Positions 28,070-37,840 of a stretch of 64,000 nt of DNA are shown here, in pieces. Position 1 is the stretch's first letter; every line of letters starts with the position of its first letter. Position numbers and translations under genes: made by a program. The DNA lies in contig PBUB01000019.1 of assembly GCA_002729885.1 (NCBI GenBank), positions 1-64,000 on the forward strand, written 5' to 3'. The notes below the pieces were generated by a model. It saw only the letters and a list, made by a program, of their open reading frames with translations, did no database searches and was not told where the DNA came from. This stretch comes from Spirochaetaceae bacterium (GTDB lineage Bacteria; Spirochaetota; Leptospiria; Leptospirales; Leptonemataceae).

Positions 28070-28542
28070 TGTCCTGGTCTCCTTCTTGGCTTCGGCTCCT
28101 CTACGGATATGGATATGTCCAGATACAGGAATATTACAGTTGCTTCGTATTTTCCACCGCGCAAGGACCAACGGGCATAGTCTTCGGATTTTGAGGCCGG
28201 TTTGCCAAATGCACGGGATAGATACTTAACCGCCATTTCAAAGGGAATCATGCAGTTGATCGAAAGTTCCCGGAGTCGACCGTCCGGATGAAAGTACATG
28301 CTGATGTAGTCCAGTGTTCTAGAATTGTTTATTCTAAGGGTGGCCTCCGTATCGCTTCTTTCGGAAAGCTCAGAATCAGGGAACCGCTTTTGCAGTATTT
28401 CGAAGACCTTGCTTCGGGGTTCGCCTATATGGACGCCGAGGATTTTCGGTCCCAACGGCTCATTCCCTGAATCCGCCAGGACGGAAACCAGGGACAGAAA
28501 TAGAACCGGAAGCAAGGTAAGATTCAGTTTGGAAATTCGCAT
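28066..28542 (-). CDS. Exported paralogue 1 (BamE-like pattern)
   Basis: 158 residues from ATG 28542 (AGGAC seven bases upstream). The signal peptide is LTLLPVLFLSLVSVLAD. Mature motifs: ILGVHIGEPRSKVFEILQKRF, cut here to the key positions (Gly-Glu, Val, Leu), then SRAFGKPASKSEDYARWSL and GGKYEATVIF. It is first of the operon of three similar exported proteins plus a Cys-rich one. Each pairwise similarity is weak but collinear, indicating old tandem duplications. Confidence 0.7.
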   Translation of the reverse strand: MRISKLNLTLLPVLFLSLVSVLADSGNEPLGPKILGVHIGEPRSKVFEILQKRFPDSELSERSDTEATLRINNSRTLDYISMYFHPDGRLRELSINCMIPFEMAVKYLSRAFGKPASKSEDYARWSLRGGKYEATVIFLYLDISISVEEPKPRRRPGQ

Positions 28543-29163
28543 CGAACTGTCCTGGATGGAATAAGTCAGTGACCCTTCTGTCAAGAAATAAGCTATCAAC
28601 TTTCGCATCTAAAATAAATGCCGGGTTCCTACCTTCCCGCTGTTTCTCCACTTCCAGAATCTGAATCCTATTCCAGTGCCTTTGCTGTTTATACAATGTC
28701 AGCCTTGCGTGCAGTGCCTTGCGGCTGGCCCGCAGCTCAGGGAAATCTTCAAAACCTGAAGCGAATCTCCATTGAGAGATCCAGGGCCGATGAAAGGCAA
28801 TTGGTGAAAGGCCTCTTGAATCAAATGCAGAGTAATCTGGCAGATAGCCCAGCGCTTCTATCTCAATTCTCTTAGAGATAGGACTACAGATCAGGATTCA
28901 ATGGGCAAAAGAAAAGGAAATGGAATTTGGAAAATCGGAAAATGAAGCTGAGATGGGACCGCTGGATGGATCCTTTCGCGCGTATGCATGGACCCGCCCG
29001 GTAAAATGTGGGAAATGAATTGCGAAATATTGAAGGCCGACGGTACATATACGGAAACAGGCTGCGGCAAGGGACAGGATCTCAGGAGAGAGGTAGGTTC
29101 TGCACAAGCGTGATTGCGTCATCGGAACAGATCCCGTTGACGGGATAACTATTTGGAGGCCAA
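28543..29163. other. Gap with a start-less minus-strand open frame
   Basis: From about 28887 down to 28460 the minus strand is open for about 140 codons in one frame, yet has no ATG or GTG start; the first usable codon is a TTG at 28696. The translation looks protein-like (FHRPWISQWRFASGF, LTLYKQQRHWNRIQILEVE), so it may be a gene remnant that lost its 5' end, but it overlaps the start of paralogue 1. Nothing else is recognised here; the lipoprotein ATG at 29164 has a strong GGAGG in front. Confidence 0.35.
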
Positions 29164-30384
29164 ATGAACGGAATACAGCGAACAATGCGAAAACTCAAAG
29201 AACAACAGAAGGCACAGGGGCCATACCAGAATCATTCGCGATTCACCATGTCCAATGCACCTTACCTCCTTGCTCCCAATTCGTTTTTCAAGAAATCGAA
29301 AGCCATCCGCCTGCTGTTAGGCTGCATGGTGATGGGATTACTGTCTGGCTGCACAAGCCTGCCGATAGCCCCACAGAGTAATTGCCAGAGAATACCTGTG
29401 GGTCCCGGTCCCGAGGATTTTGCATTGGACCTATCGCAGGGTGACAGTGCAGCACGGATTCTGGTATCAAGCCATGAGAGGCGGGAATGGAAACCGGGGG
29501 AAATATATGCAGTGGATCTGGATTCAAGATCCGGGTATCCCGCACGAATTCTACCTCGGCGCGGCGAGCCTGAAGGACTTTACTTTGCGCCCCATGGAAT
29601 GGACATCCGCAATGTAAACGGACAATCACTGCTTTACATCATCAGTCATGGGGCCCAGGAAGTGGAAGGTCATCAGTACGTGCTGGTTTATAGAATTCTT
29701 CCAGATGCCCTGCAATACCTTGGCTCTGTGGCCTCCCGGTTCTTCTATTCGCCCAATGATCTGGCCATCGACTCAAGTGGTGGCCTCTATGTTTCCAACG
29801 ATTCCAGAAACAGGGGAAGCCTGGTAGAAATGGCTCTGTCTCTATCATGGTCTTCGGTGGTCTACTGTACTCCGGAAAGTATCCGGTCCGGGCCATTGCG
29901 CGAGCCAGGATCATCAGATGAAGGCTGCATACTTGCAGCGGAGGACCTGGCATCGGCAAATGGGCTCGCAATTGAGAGGGTCGCGGATAAACAGAATGAT
30001 TCCGGCACGGTCTTCGTCGCCACGAGCCGGGGAAACGTCCTTTATTCGTTTCGCAGGGAAGAGAGCGGTCGCCTGGTAGATCGCAAAGAGATCTTCGAAG
30101 CTCCAATACTGGACAATCTATTTTTTGCAGATAAGGGCCGGAGCCTTCTTGTGGCTTCGCATCCAAGCGGACTGGCATTTCTCAGGCACGTATCCGACGG
30201 AACCGTGGAGTCACCTTCGGTGGTATACATGGTCAACCTTGAGAGTGGCCACTCTAGAGCACTCTATGCGAATTCAGGAGAGGAACTTTCGGCAGCGTCC
30301 GGGGCATTCATCCACCGAGGTCATCTTTATATTTCGCAGGTATTTGAACCCTTCTTGCTGCGGTGCGAATTTCCCCCGGAGTAA
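29164..30384 (+). CDS. Beta-propeller lipoprotein (paraoxonase/SMP-30-like)
   Basis: 406 residues; ATG 29164 has GGAGG five bases upstream. An unusually long n-region (47 residues) precedes the hydrophobic LLLGCMVMGLLSGC lipobox (Cys63). The mature part has propeller strands typical of the arylesterase/SMP-30 superfamily: FAPHGMDI, LLYIISHG, SPNDLAIDSSGGLYVSND with the Ca2+-binding Asn-Asp, and ANGLAIE. A lipid-anchored hydrolase or binding protein is inferred; the substrate is unknown. It stands alone, followed by paired hairpins and the tandem array. Confidence 0.8.
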   Translation: MNGIQRTMRKLKEQQKAQGPYQNHSRFTMSNAPYLLAPNSFFKKSKAIRLLLGCMVMGLLSGCTSLPIAPQSNCQRIPVGPGPEDFALDLSQGDSAARILVSSHERREWKPGEIYAVDLDSRSGYPARILPRRGEPEGLYFAPHGMDIRNVNGQSLLYIISHGAQEVEGHQYVLVYRILPDALQYLGSVASRFFYSPNDLAIDSSGGLYVSNDSRNRGSLVEMALSLSWSSVVYCTPESIRSGPLREPGSSDEGCILAAEDLASANGLAIERVADKQNDSGTVFVATSRGNVLYSFRREESGRLVDRKEIFEAPILDNLFFADKGRSLLVASHPSGLAFLRHVSDGTVESPSVVYMVNLESGHSRALYANSGEELSAASGAFIHRGHLYISQVFEPFLLRCEFPPE

Positions 30385-30387
30385 TCT

Positions 30388-30419
30388 ACCCGGGGCCCTT
30401 TTTTTCCAGGGCCCCGGGT
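30388..30419 (+). terminator. 12-bp perfect hairpin with T-rich loop
   Basis: ACCCGGGGCCCT pairs with AGGGCCCCGGGT around the loop TTTTTTCC, four bases after the lipoprotein stop. The T-run is in the loop rather than after the stem, so it is not a textbook terminator. Alternatively the inner GGGCCC followed by the T-run could act alone. Confidence 0.45.
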
Positions 30420-30451
30420 GCCACCTGTCAGGATTCTCCCATAGGTGGCAC
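30418..30451 (+). other. Second perfect hairpin, overlapping the first
   Basis: GTGCCACCT (30418-30426) pairs with AGGTGGCAC (30443-30451) around a 16-base loop. The 5' arm shares two bases with the preceding hairpin, so the two cannot both form fully. Confidence 0.55.
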
Positions 30452-30917
30452 GCTGTACCATTCTCGAGCTCCGACCTTTGCCTCCGCCGGGGTTCGGCTT
30501 ATGATCACGATACGCTGTTTACTCGAACCACGCCCAAAGCTCCCCAGCCCCGGTGCGGCTTATGATCACGATACGCTCTTTACTCGAACCACGCCCAAAG
30601 CTCCCGAGCCCCGGTGCGGCTTATGATCACGATACGCTGTTTACTCGAACCACGCCCAACGCTCCCGGGCCCGGGTTCGGCTTATGATCACGATACGCTC
30701 TATACTCGAACCACGCTCAACGCTCCCCAGCCCCGGTGCGGCTTATGATCACGATACGCTGTTTACTCGAACCACGCTCAAAGCTCCCGAGACCGGGTGC
30801 GGCTTATGATCACGATACGCTCTTTACTCGAACCAGGCCCAACGCTCCCGAGACCCGGTGCGGCTTATGATCACGATACGCTCTATACTCGAACCACGCT
30901 TGAAGCTCCCCGGGGCC
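30449..30917. repeat. Tandem array, seven 61-bp units
   Basis: Units start at 30491, 30552, 30613, 30674, 30735, 30796 and 30857, exactly 61 bases apart; a degenerate partial unit precedes them from about 30449. Each begins GGTTCGGCTTATGATCACGA or GGTGCGGCTTATGATCACGA, carries TACGCT(G/C)T(T/A)TACTCGAACC, and ends in a C-rich stretch. The ends GGTTCG and CGAACC are inverted repeats 39 bases apart. Because 61 is not a multiple of three the array does not encode a repeat protein. The G/C variant after TACGCT alternates through the first six units. It is not a CRISPR: the whole period is conserved. Confidence 0.95.
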
Positions 30918-31016
30918 TGCCAGGTCAGATCAGGCATCGATTTCCGCGCATCCGTCCAGGGCTGGCGGCCTCATTCCGGTTGTCAGCCAGGGTGCGGTGC
31001 AAAATCCTGACATGGT

Positions 31017-32615
31017 ATGCAACATACAGTCTTAATTTCAGACAAATTTGATAAAGAAGGTGTAGAGCGTTTAAAATCCGCGGGAAAATTTGAGGTTATC
31101 TATAAAGAAGGACACTCCCGGGAAGAAATGCTCTCTGTTATAGATCAGGCCGAGGCGCTGATCATTCGGTCTGCCACAAAAGCAGATAAGGAAGTTATCG
31201 AAAAAGCATCCAAGCTAAAGCTCATTATTCGAGCCGGTGTCGGAGTTGATAACATCGACATACCAGAAGCATCCAGACGAGGAATCATCGTCATGAATGC
31301 CCCCGGCGGAAATTCCGTTTCCACAGCCGAGCAGGCGATTTCGCTTCTCACTTCCATGGCGCGAAACATTCCCCAGGCCAACCAGTCCATGCACGAAGGG
31401 AAATGGGAGAAAAAGAAATTCAAAGGTACGGAACTTACCGGTAAGACCCTGGGGGTCGTCGGATTGGGCCGAATCGGCAAAGAAGTGGTAAAAAGAGCTA
31501 AAGGCCTGCGAATGAATGTGCTGGGATTCGATCCTTACATTCCTGCAGAAGCCCTGTCACATCTGGAAATCGACATCGTTGCAAAAGAAGAAATCATCAA
31601 GCAATCCGATTTCATCACAGTACATACGCCCCTAACAGATACTACCAGGGATTTCGTCAGCAAAGACAACCTGAAGGACCTGAAGAAAGGCGTTCGATTG
31701 ATTAACTGCGCTCGCGGCGGAATCTACAATGAAGAAGCAGTGCTGGAAGGACTGAAATCCGGACAGATTGCCGGAGCCGCTCTGGATGTATTTACCGAAG
31801 AACCCCTGCCGGCCGATTTTCCGTTAATAGGCATGGACAATGTGGTACTTACCCCTCACCTGGGAGCGTCCACGGGCGAAGCAGAGTTTGCTGTAGCCAT
31901 GGAAAGTATCGATGAACTGATCGAGTTTTTCGATACAGGTGTTGCCCGAAACGCATTGAACTTTCCTTCTATCGATCCGGACAGCCTGGATTATTTGAAA
32001 CCTTTTTTTCAGGGCGGCGAAAAGGCAGGCAAACTGCTGGCTCACTTTGTGGGTGGCGATGTCAAAACCGTTGAACTGAACTACAAAGGCACAATAGCCG
32101 GCTATAAATGCGATCCAGTGACCACTGCCATTCTGAAAGGAGTTCTTAGCGTGGCATTGGGCGATGATCAGCTCAATTACGTAAACGCTCCGGTATTCGC
32201 AAAAGAAAGAGGCGTTCGAGTTCATGAGAACAAATCTGAGGATCCGGATACATACAAAAGCAGCGTTGACATCAAGCTGGAAGCTACTTCCGGCAAAACG
32301 GCTACTCTGAAGTTTACTGCCATCAATTCTGAGCCTCTGGTAGTTTCTATGAACGATCTTCCCATTGAATTCAAACCGGAAGGCATTCTGATTCTTTGCG
32401 AAAACAATGACGTTCCGGGCGTGGTGGGAGCCATCGGATCCTACCTGGGTCAGGAAAACGTAAACATCGCAAGTATTGAACTGGCTCGAAAGAAAGGTGG
32501 AAATGCACGGTCCGTTCTAGTAGTAGATGATCTACTCACGGCAGATCAGCTAAAAAGAATGAATGAACTGAGTCATATTGTAAGCGCCATCCAGGTGGAC
32601 TTACGAGAAGGCTAA
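31017..32615 (+). CDS. serA: D-3-phosphoglycerate dehydrogenase
   Basis: First step of serine synthesis: oxidises 3-phosphoglycerate with NAD+. 532 residues, the long form with substrate/nucleotide domains (1-310), an intervening ASB domain (about 320-450) and a C-terminal ACT domain (ILILCENNDVPGVVGAIGSY). The Rossmann motif GVVGLGRIGKEV and the catalytic regions NCARGGIYNE and LTPHLGAST are intact. The ACT domain implies serine feedback. ATG 31017 has no clear ribosome-binding site. Monocistronic, with a shared terminator downstream. Confidence 0.97.
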   Translation: MQHTVLISDKFDKEGVERLKSAGKFEVIYKEGHSREEMLSVIDQAEALIIRSATKADKEVIEKASKLKLIIRAGVGVDNIDIPEASRRGIIVMNAPGGNSVSTAEQAISLLTSMARNIPQANQSMHEGKWEKKKFKGTELTGKTLGVVGLGRIGKEVVKRAKGLRMNVLGFDPYIPAEALSHLEIDIVAKEEIIKQSDFITVHTPLTDTTRDFVSKDNLKDLKKGVRLINCARGGIYNEEAVLEGLKSGQIAGAALDVFTEEPLPADFPLIGMDNVVLTPHLGASTGEAEFAVAMESIDELIEFFDTGVARNALNFPSIDPDSLDYLKPFFQGGEKAGKLLAHFVGGDVKTVELNYKGTIAGYKCDPVTTAILKGVLSVALGDDQLNYVNAPVFAKERGVRVHENKSEDPDTYKSSVDIKLEATSGKTATLKFTAINSEPLVVSMNDLPIEFKPEGILILCENNDVPGVVGAIGSYLGQENVNIASIELARKKGGNARSVLVVDDLLTADQLKRMNELSHIVSAIQVDLREG

Positions 32616-32730
32616 GTCTCTGACAAGCAAGGATTCCGCCAGGGAGCCCGTTCCAGGTCTGGAACGGCAACCGTCCGGAACCAGGCAAAAGACAAAAGAC
32701 GTGCTTCCCGTTCGGGGAGCCAACCTTGAA

Positions 32731-32762
32731 AAAAAGCCGGCCATCAGGTCGGCTTTTTCTTT
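32731..32762. terminator. Bidirectional terminator between serA and MCP gene
   Basis: AAAAAGCCGGCC pairs with GGTCGGCTTTTT around ATCA (12 pairs with one G-T). The A-run and T-run flank the stem symmetrically, so it can stop both converging transcripts. Confidence 0.9.
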
Positions 32763-32774
32763 AGCCGGACGCGC

Positions 32775-34910
32775 TCAATTACGGATTCTTGCAGCCAGGT
32801 TTTCTGCCCCGGTTCTAAGTCTTTCTGAGATGGCTCCCAGCTTTTGATTCGCTTCGTTCAGGGACGCGGCCATGTCAGAGATTCTGCGAATGGTTGCCCT
32901 GCCTTCCTGCATGGATGCCAGTTGCTCCGAAGCCTCTACTGCGATTTCCCTGGACTTTTGATTCAGCTGGATTGTATGCTTTTCCAGTACATCCACTACC
33001 TTGTTTTGCTCCTGAACGGAGCCTCCCATTTCGGAAAGGGACTGCTGCACCTTTTGAATATCCTGGGCCAATCGCTCAACGAATTGGACTGTAGTGTCCG
33101 CCGATCGAGCACCACCCAGAATGGATTTCTGAATCTGTTCTACTCTGGCTGAGATTTCCCGCGAACGGCCGCTGGTTTGTTCGGCCAGCTTCCCAACCTC
33201 GTCAGCCACAACCTCAAAACCTCGACCATATTCGCCAGCGCGAGCGGCCTCGATCGATGCGTTCAGAGAAAGCATATTCACCTTCTCCGTTATTTCTCCT
33301 ATGACCTTGACAAGATCTGCAATTGAGCGTCCGCCTCGTTCAATCTCTGCAATCTGATTCTGCAACATTTTCAAATGATTGCTCACATCCGAAAACACTC
33401 CTTTCATATTCTCTACAGATTGATTGCTTTGCTCGCTGGTCTGGATCACGGCCTCGTGGGCGCTGCGAAGCTCTCCCACTCGGCCCTGCATTTCCTGACC
33501 TGCACTGGCCTGGCCTTCCATGGAGCGATGAATCCTGGCCGTTACGTCCGTCAGCCCTTCAATGGAGGCAGCCACCTCTTCGCTGGCCGCTGCCTGATCC
33601 GATGACATCCCGGAAAGCTGTTCCACAAGATCGTTTTGCTCGGTAGCCAGCTCATGGAGTTCGCTGGCTGTAGATGTTGCTTCTGCAAGGGCTGTCTGGA
33701 GATTGGTTTTCTGCTGCTCCAGATCTTCTCTTTCTTTCTTTAGATCCGCATTCAATTCTCGAATGCGATCTGCCAGCCCAAGAGAAAGTAAAACCACCTG
33801 GAAAACCAGCCCGGCTGGAATCGCCATTCGAGTTACGATATTTGTGGGGATCCAGCCCGGCACCGAGGCTGCGAAAATCAATACACCGATCAGCATCCCC
33901 GACCAGGAGATAAGAAATACCCGGGCCGGACGAAACCCTGCTCGAGTTCCTTTCCATGCAGTAATAAACAGGACCGGGATAAATGTTACTACCAGAATCA
34001 TTCCCGCGATGACGGCAAAGATATAATCTGGAATTAGAGAAAGCGGAAGCAGTAGTAGAAAAAGAGCAGAATAGACAAGGATGGTCTTGTGCAATCCAGG
34101 GGCGTACTTCCTGGGCCCCAGAAACTCCAGTATAAAGGAGCCCAGAAATATCAGGGAAAGAGACATTCCCAGTGGAACAGAACGCTCAGCCAGATAGGGA
34201 ATGTAACCGAGCCCTGCAAGATTGATCAGTCCCATCTCCGAAGCCATAAAGAAAAGTATGGAAATCAAATAGGCACTGTAGGAAAGATACACTCGATCTC
34301 GAAGCGAAATATATAAAAGTAGATTGTAGAAGAAGATGATCAGGATACCACCGTAGTAGAGGCCGGTAACCAAACGAAGCTGGGCCGTATTTCTGTAGAA
34401 GGCCTCTGGTTCCCAGATCTGTACGGGAAATTTGATGGAATCTCCGCTGGTAGCTCGAGCATAAACCACCACTGTCTCCCCGGCCTGCAATCGCACGGGC
34501 AGAACAAAGGTTGAATGCTCCACCGGCCTTGAGTCCAGGGATCGCCCTCTGCCAGTGGAAAACGATTGGCCGTTGGACAAATATACATCCAGCTCATCGT
34601 ACAACGGATGACCGAATTGTAGTAGCCACCTGCTATCTGCATCTCCCGCCCTCAGAGTGAAGCGAATCCATACTGCCTCTCGAGTCAGGCCAAACCCTGT
34701 ACCCTGGCCATTCCTGGGCGAAAAACTGCGCCCCTGCACATTTTCATAGGAAACCTGCTTCGAAGGATCTAACCAGTAATCCATATCTGAATCCTGGACT
34801 ATTCTTGAATCCTCACCAGCACCCGGAACCAGAACCGGTCCGGCCAGAACCGGCGAAGAAATAAGAAGAAATATGGCATAATAGGCAGTTCGAGGGTTCA
34901 GAGCAGACAT
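32775..34910 (-). CDS. 7TMR-DISM receptor with methyl-accepting signalling domain
   Basis: A 711-residue transducer: signal peptide (1-24), periplasmic 7TMR-DISMED2-like beta domain (about 35-165, carbohydrate-binding-like fold), seven membrane helices (about 180-390), a coiled-coil linker (400-440) and a cytoplasmic MCP domain (to the end) with the conserved hairpin tip [20 protein letters not shown] and [13 protein letters not shown]. It probably senses a ligand in the periplasm and controls CheA. No HAMP domain is visible. The start is ATG 34910, as 25 upstream codons carry no features. No che genes are adjacent, so it is an orphan receptor. Confidence 0.9.
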   Translation of the reverse strand: MSALNPRTAYYAIFLLISSPVLAGPVLVPGAGEDSRIVQDSDMDYWLDPSKQVSYENVQGRSFSPRNGQGTGFGLTREAVWIRFTLRAGDADSRWLLQFGHPLYDELDVYLSNGQSFSTGRGRSLDSRPVEHSTFVLPVRLQAGETVVVYARATSGDSIKFPVQIWEPEAFYRNTAQLRLVTGLYYGGILIIFFYNLLLYISLRDRVYLSYSAYLISILFFMASEMGLINLAGLGYIPYLAERSVPLGMSLSLIFLGSFILEFLGPRKYAPGLHKTILVYSALFLLLLPLSLIPDYIFAVIAGMILVVTFIPVLFITAWKGTRAGFRPARVFLISWSGMLIGVLIFAASVPGWIPTNIVTRMAIPAGLVFQVVLLSLGLADRIRELNADLKKEREDLEQQKTNLQTALAEATSTASELHELATEQNDLVEQLSGMSSDQAAASEEVAASIEGLTDVTARIHRSMEGQASAGQEMQGRVGELRSAHEAVIQTSEQSNQSVENMKGVFSDVSNHLKMLQNQIAEIERGGRSIADLVKVIGEITEKVNMLSLNASIEAARAGEYGRGFEVVADEVGKLAEQTSGRSREISARVEQIQKSILGGARSADTTVQFVERLAQDIQKVQQSLSEMGGSVQEQNKVVDVLEKHTIQLNQKSREIAVEASEQLASMQEGRATIRRISDMAASLNEANQKLGAISERLRTGAENLAARIRN

Positions 34911-35043
34911 AGAATGAGGAAACTCCGCCACCTGCTTAGTCCCTGAACCTTTCGAGGAAAAGCCTTTTTCCTGCCATCGTAGCAAGCATAACCGGGAAAA
35001 TCCTTTGACTCCAGAACACCTACGGAAGATTCGGATTGTAACC

Positions 35044-35117
35044 GCTCCGGTAGCTCAGCTGGATAGAGTGACGGACTTCGAATCCGGAGGTCGCAGGTTC
35101 GAATCCTGCTCGGAGCA
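35044..35117 (+). tRNA. tRNA-Arg (UCG)
   Basis: 74 bases folding as a cloverleaf: acceptor GCTCCGG/TCGGAGC (one G-T), D-arm GCTC...GAGT, anticodon stem CGGA/TCCG around loop CTTCGAA with anticodon TCG, T-arm GCAGG-TTCGAAT-CCTGC, discriminator A. The 3' CCA is not encoded. It would read CGA and, by wobble, other CGN codons. Confidence 0.95.
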
Positions 35118-35231
35118 CAATGCACTTTACGGTTGACCAGTTTTGCGAATTCCGCGTAAACTGGCGGCCAGATCGGAAGTAAGTTCCTTAATTCAACAAA
35201 GTGATAGGGACCACATTCCCGGGAGAGATCA

Positions 35232-36812
35232 ATGAAAACTATGGTAAAAATTCCCGGCATCGAGAACACGCCGGTTATCTACAGAAACCTCAGTTATGAT
35301 GAGATTTTTGAGCACGAAAAGAAAAATGGCGAAACCAGCCTCACTGCTCAGGGTTCCATGACTGTGGACACCGGTATTTTCACCGGCCGTTCCCCCAAGG
35401 ATAAATTCTTCGTAAAAGAACCCGTTGCAGAAAAGGATCTGTGGTGGGGAAACATCAACCAGGAAGTGTCGGAAGAAGTTTTCGACGAGCTTCTGGCCAA
35501 AGTTCAGGGCCATCTCAGCGAAAAACCTCTGTATGTATTCGATGGTTTCGCTGGCGCTCGGAAGTCCACCAGAATGGTTCTGCGCGTTGTAACGGAAAAA
35601 GCCTGGCAGCATCATTTCTGCACAAACATGTTTATCCGTCCTACCGAGCAGGAACTGGAATCCCTGGAACCGGACTTCACCATTCTGAACGCTTCAGGTT
35701 TTAGCGACATTGACTGGAAGAAACATGGTCTCCATTCTGAAGTGTTCGTGCTTTTCCATCTGGGTCGCAAGCTGGCCATCATCGGTGGAACCGAGTACGG
35801 CGGAGAGATGAAGAAAGGTATCTTCTCCGTAATGAATTTCTACAAGCCTCTGGAAGGCATCCTGACCATGCACTGCTCTGCAAACGTCGGCAAAGATCGA
35901 AACGATGCAGCTCTGTTCTTTGGTCTGTCCGGAACCGGAAAAACAACCCTGTCTACAGATCCAAAACGACCACTTATCGGTGACGATGAGCATGGCTGGG
36001 ATGATGAAGGCATCTGGAACCTGGAAGGCGGATGCTATGCAAAAGTAATCAACCTGAACCCGGATGATGAACCCGACATTTACGCAGCAATCAAGAAAGA
36101 CGCTCTTCTGGAAAATGTGGTCCTGGAAAGCGATGGCCGTGTAAACTATGGCGATGGTTCCAAAACCGAAAACACTCGCGTAAGTTATCCGATTCACCAT
36201 ATCCCCAATCGAATCGAAAGTGGCGTAGCCGGACATCCGGAAAACATCATCTTTCTGACCTGCGATGCGTTTGGCGTTCTACCTCCTGTAGCACGACTGA
36301 CTCCGGAGCAGGCCATGTATCACTTCCTTTCTGGCTACACAGCCAAGGTTGCCGGTACGGAACGAGGAGTTACCGAGCCTCAAGCTACTTTCTCAGCATG
36401 CTTCGGCGCTGCTTTTATGACTCTGCACCCTACTCGCTATGCGAAACTTCTGGGCGCAAAGATGAAGCAGCATAATACTCGTGCATGGCTTGTGAATACT
36501 GGCTGGGCTGGCGGTCCTTATGGCGTCGGTCAGAGAATGAAGATCAAGCTAACTCGATCCATTATCGATGGAATCTTCGACAAGTCTCTGGATCATGACG
36601 ACTATACTCATGATGATGTTATGAATCTTCAGATCCCCAACAAGCTGCATGACTACGATAAGCAAGTTCTGCACCCCTGGGAATCCTGGGCCAATAAGGA
36701 AGACTACGAAGCTCAGCGAAAGAAACTGGCTGGAATGTTCGTAAAGAATTTCGAACAGTACATCCAGGGTGGCGCTGAATTCGATTTCACCGAGTTCGGA
36801 CCAAAAGCTTAA
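35232..36812 (+). CDS. pckA: Phosphoenolpyruvate carboxykinase (ATP)
   Basis: Converts oxaloacetate and ATP to PEP in gluconeogenesis, fitting an organism that feeds on fatty acids. 526 residues, family length. The kinase P-loop [11 protein letters not shown] (231-241), metal-site [20 protein letters not shown], and [10 protein letters not shown] substrate-binding Arg are intact. Start ATG 35232 follows GGGAGA. Monocistronic, between the tRNA and a strong terminator. Confidence 0.97.
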   Translation: MKTMVKIPGIENTPVIYRNLSYDEIFEHEKKNGETSLTAQGSMTVDTGIFTGRSPKDKFFVKEPVAEKDLWWGNINQEVSEEVFDELLAKVQGHLSEKPLYVFDGFAGARKSTRMVLRVVTEKAWQHHFCTNMFIRPTEQELESLEPDFTILNASGFSDIDWKKHGLHSEVFVLFHLGRKLAIIGGTEYGGEMKKGIFSVMNFYKPLEGILTMHCSANVGKDRNDAALFFGLSGTGKTTLSTDPKRPLIGDDEHGWDDEGIWNLEGGCYAKVINLNPDDEPDIYAAIKKDALLENVVLESDGRVNYGDGSKTENTRVSYPIHHIPNRIESGVAGHPENIIFLTCDAFGVLPPVARLTPEQAMYHFLSGYTAKVAGTERGVTEPQATFSACFGAAFMTLHPTRYAKLLGAKMKQHNTRAWLVNTGWAGGPYGVGQRMKIKLTRSIIDGIFDKSLDHDDYTHDDVMNLQIPNKLHDYDKQVLHPWESWANKEDYEAQRKKLAGMFVKNFEQYIQGGAEFDFTEFGPKA

Positions 36813-36833
36813 GGAGCACTGGCTTCCTGAGAG

Positions 36834-36869
36834 AAGGCCTCCTGCCTGCGGGCTAAGGAGGCCTTTTTT
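36834..36869 (+). terminator. Rho-independent terminator of pckA
   Basis: Perfect 10-pair stem AAGGCCTCCT/AGGAGGCCTT with a 12-base loop, running into TTTTTT. Confidence 0.92.
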
Positions 36870-36991
36870 GTATGTTCACAATGCTACATTCCAGCTCCGG
36901 GAAACTTTTAGTTGACGGATTCTGGTATGAGCATTCGGAGCGTCGAGACCGCGGCAGGAGCCAGGAAGGAAAAATCGAATTATCCCCATTC

Positions 36992-37825
36992 ATGCAGAAT
37001 AGAACCCAAAAGCTAAGATTACTTCTGGCTCTGACGCGAAGAGACTATGTAGTTCAATTCGCCGGTGCAGGACTGGGAATTGGCTGGCTTTTCATACAGT
37101 ATCTCTTTCAAATCGCTCTGTTCTTTTTGATCTTTGGCGTGGTATTGGGAGGCGATAACTCCTCCGACCTGGGTGTAGAGTCTAGAAGGTTAACCGGTCC
37201 GGGATTTCTCAACTACCTTCTGGGAGCCATGACACTGTGGTTGCCGCTGTCTGAAATGATTCAAAGATCCGGATCCATCCTCTCCGAGAACCGCTCCTTG
37301 ATTCGAAGAACTCCGGGAGCCCTGGATGCCATGTCGGCGGTTCCTCTGGTCCAGGCCCTGTTCCATTTTTCCATTCTGTTCATTGCATCCTGTGCCATCG
37401 CATGGATGAGTCCATTGTATTCAGAGGTTTCGGCTACCTCCGGTGGACCGGCTACGTTTCCCGTGCCGACCCTGCCGCTGGCCTATCTTACCGGAATTGT
37501 CTTTCTTCTCATCTGTCATCCGCTATCTCTCTATTTGCAGAGGGTTTCTGTATTATTGAAGGACCTTTCGCCTATTCTCAGACTTCTACTGCAGATACTG
37601 TTCTGGTCAACTCCCATGGTTTATGTTGTGAATCGGGCCGATATTCTTGAAATCATGAGCTGGAATCCTCTCTTTTGCATGGTGGATGTTCAACGCTATC
37701 TAACTTACGATCTTCCCATGCAGAGCCCTGCCCTGTCCGGTCTCATCTGTCTGGTGGCGGTATCTATCATTGCTGGAGTGCTCTCCAGATTCAGACTCAG
37801 GGAGGTCAGCGCCGATTTCCTTTAG
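36992..37825 (+). CDS. wzm: Polysaccharide ABC transporter permease (Wzm-like)
   Basis: 277 residues from ATG 36992 with six hydrophobic segments (GIGWLFIQYLFQIALFFLIFG, FLNYLLGAMTLWLPLS and others) in the ABC-2 exporter layout; the TRRDYVVQFAGAGLGIGWLF start is the usual Wzm opening. The frame extends to ATG 36872, only 3 bases after the pckA terminator, so that start is unlikely. With the downstream ATPase it would export a lipid-linked surface polysaccharide. No ribosome-binding site close to either start. Confidence 0.85.
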   Translation: MQNRTQKLRLLLALTRRDYVVQFAGAGLGIGWLFIQYLFQIALFFLIFGVVLGGDNSSDLGVESRRLTGPGFLNYLLGAMTLWLPLSEMIQRSGSILSENRSLIRRTPGALDAMSAVPLVQALFHFSILFIASCAIAWMSPLYSEVSATSGGPATFPVPTLPLAYLTGIVFLLICHPLSLYLQRVSVLLKDLSPILRLLLQILFWSTPMVYVVNRADILEIMSWNPLFCMVDVQRYLTYDLPMQSPALSGLICLVAVSIIAGVLSRFRLREVSADFL

Positions 37826-37840
37826 GCATCGGTGTGCGAA

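Noticed and set aside
28618-28875. 85-codon plus-strand frame in the gap before the propeller lipoprotein
   Set aside because: The opposite strand has the more protein-like composition over the same bases, and no ribosome-binding site is present.
30491-30917. CRISPR array
   Set aside because: The full 61-bp period is conserved with no unique spacers, and no cas genes are near.
30363-31051. Open frames reading through the tandem array
   Set aside because: The 61-bp period shifts frame each unit; apparent frames arise from the repeats and have no ribosome-binding site.
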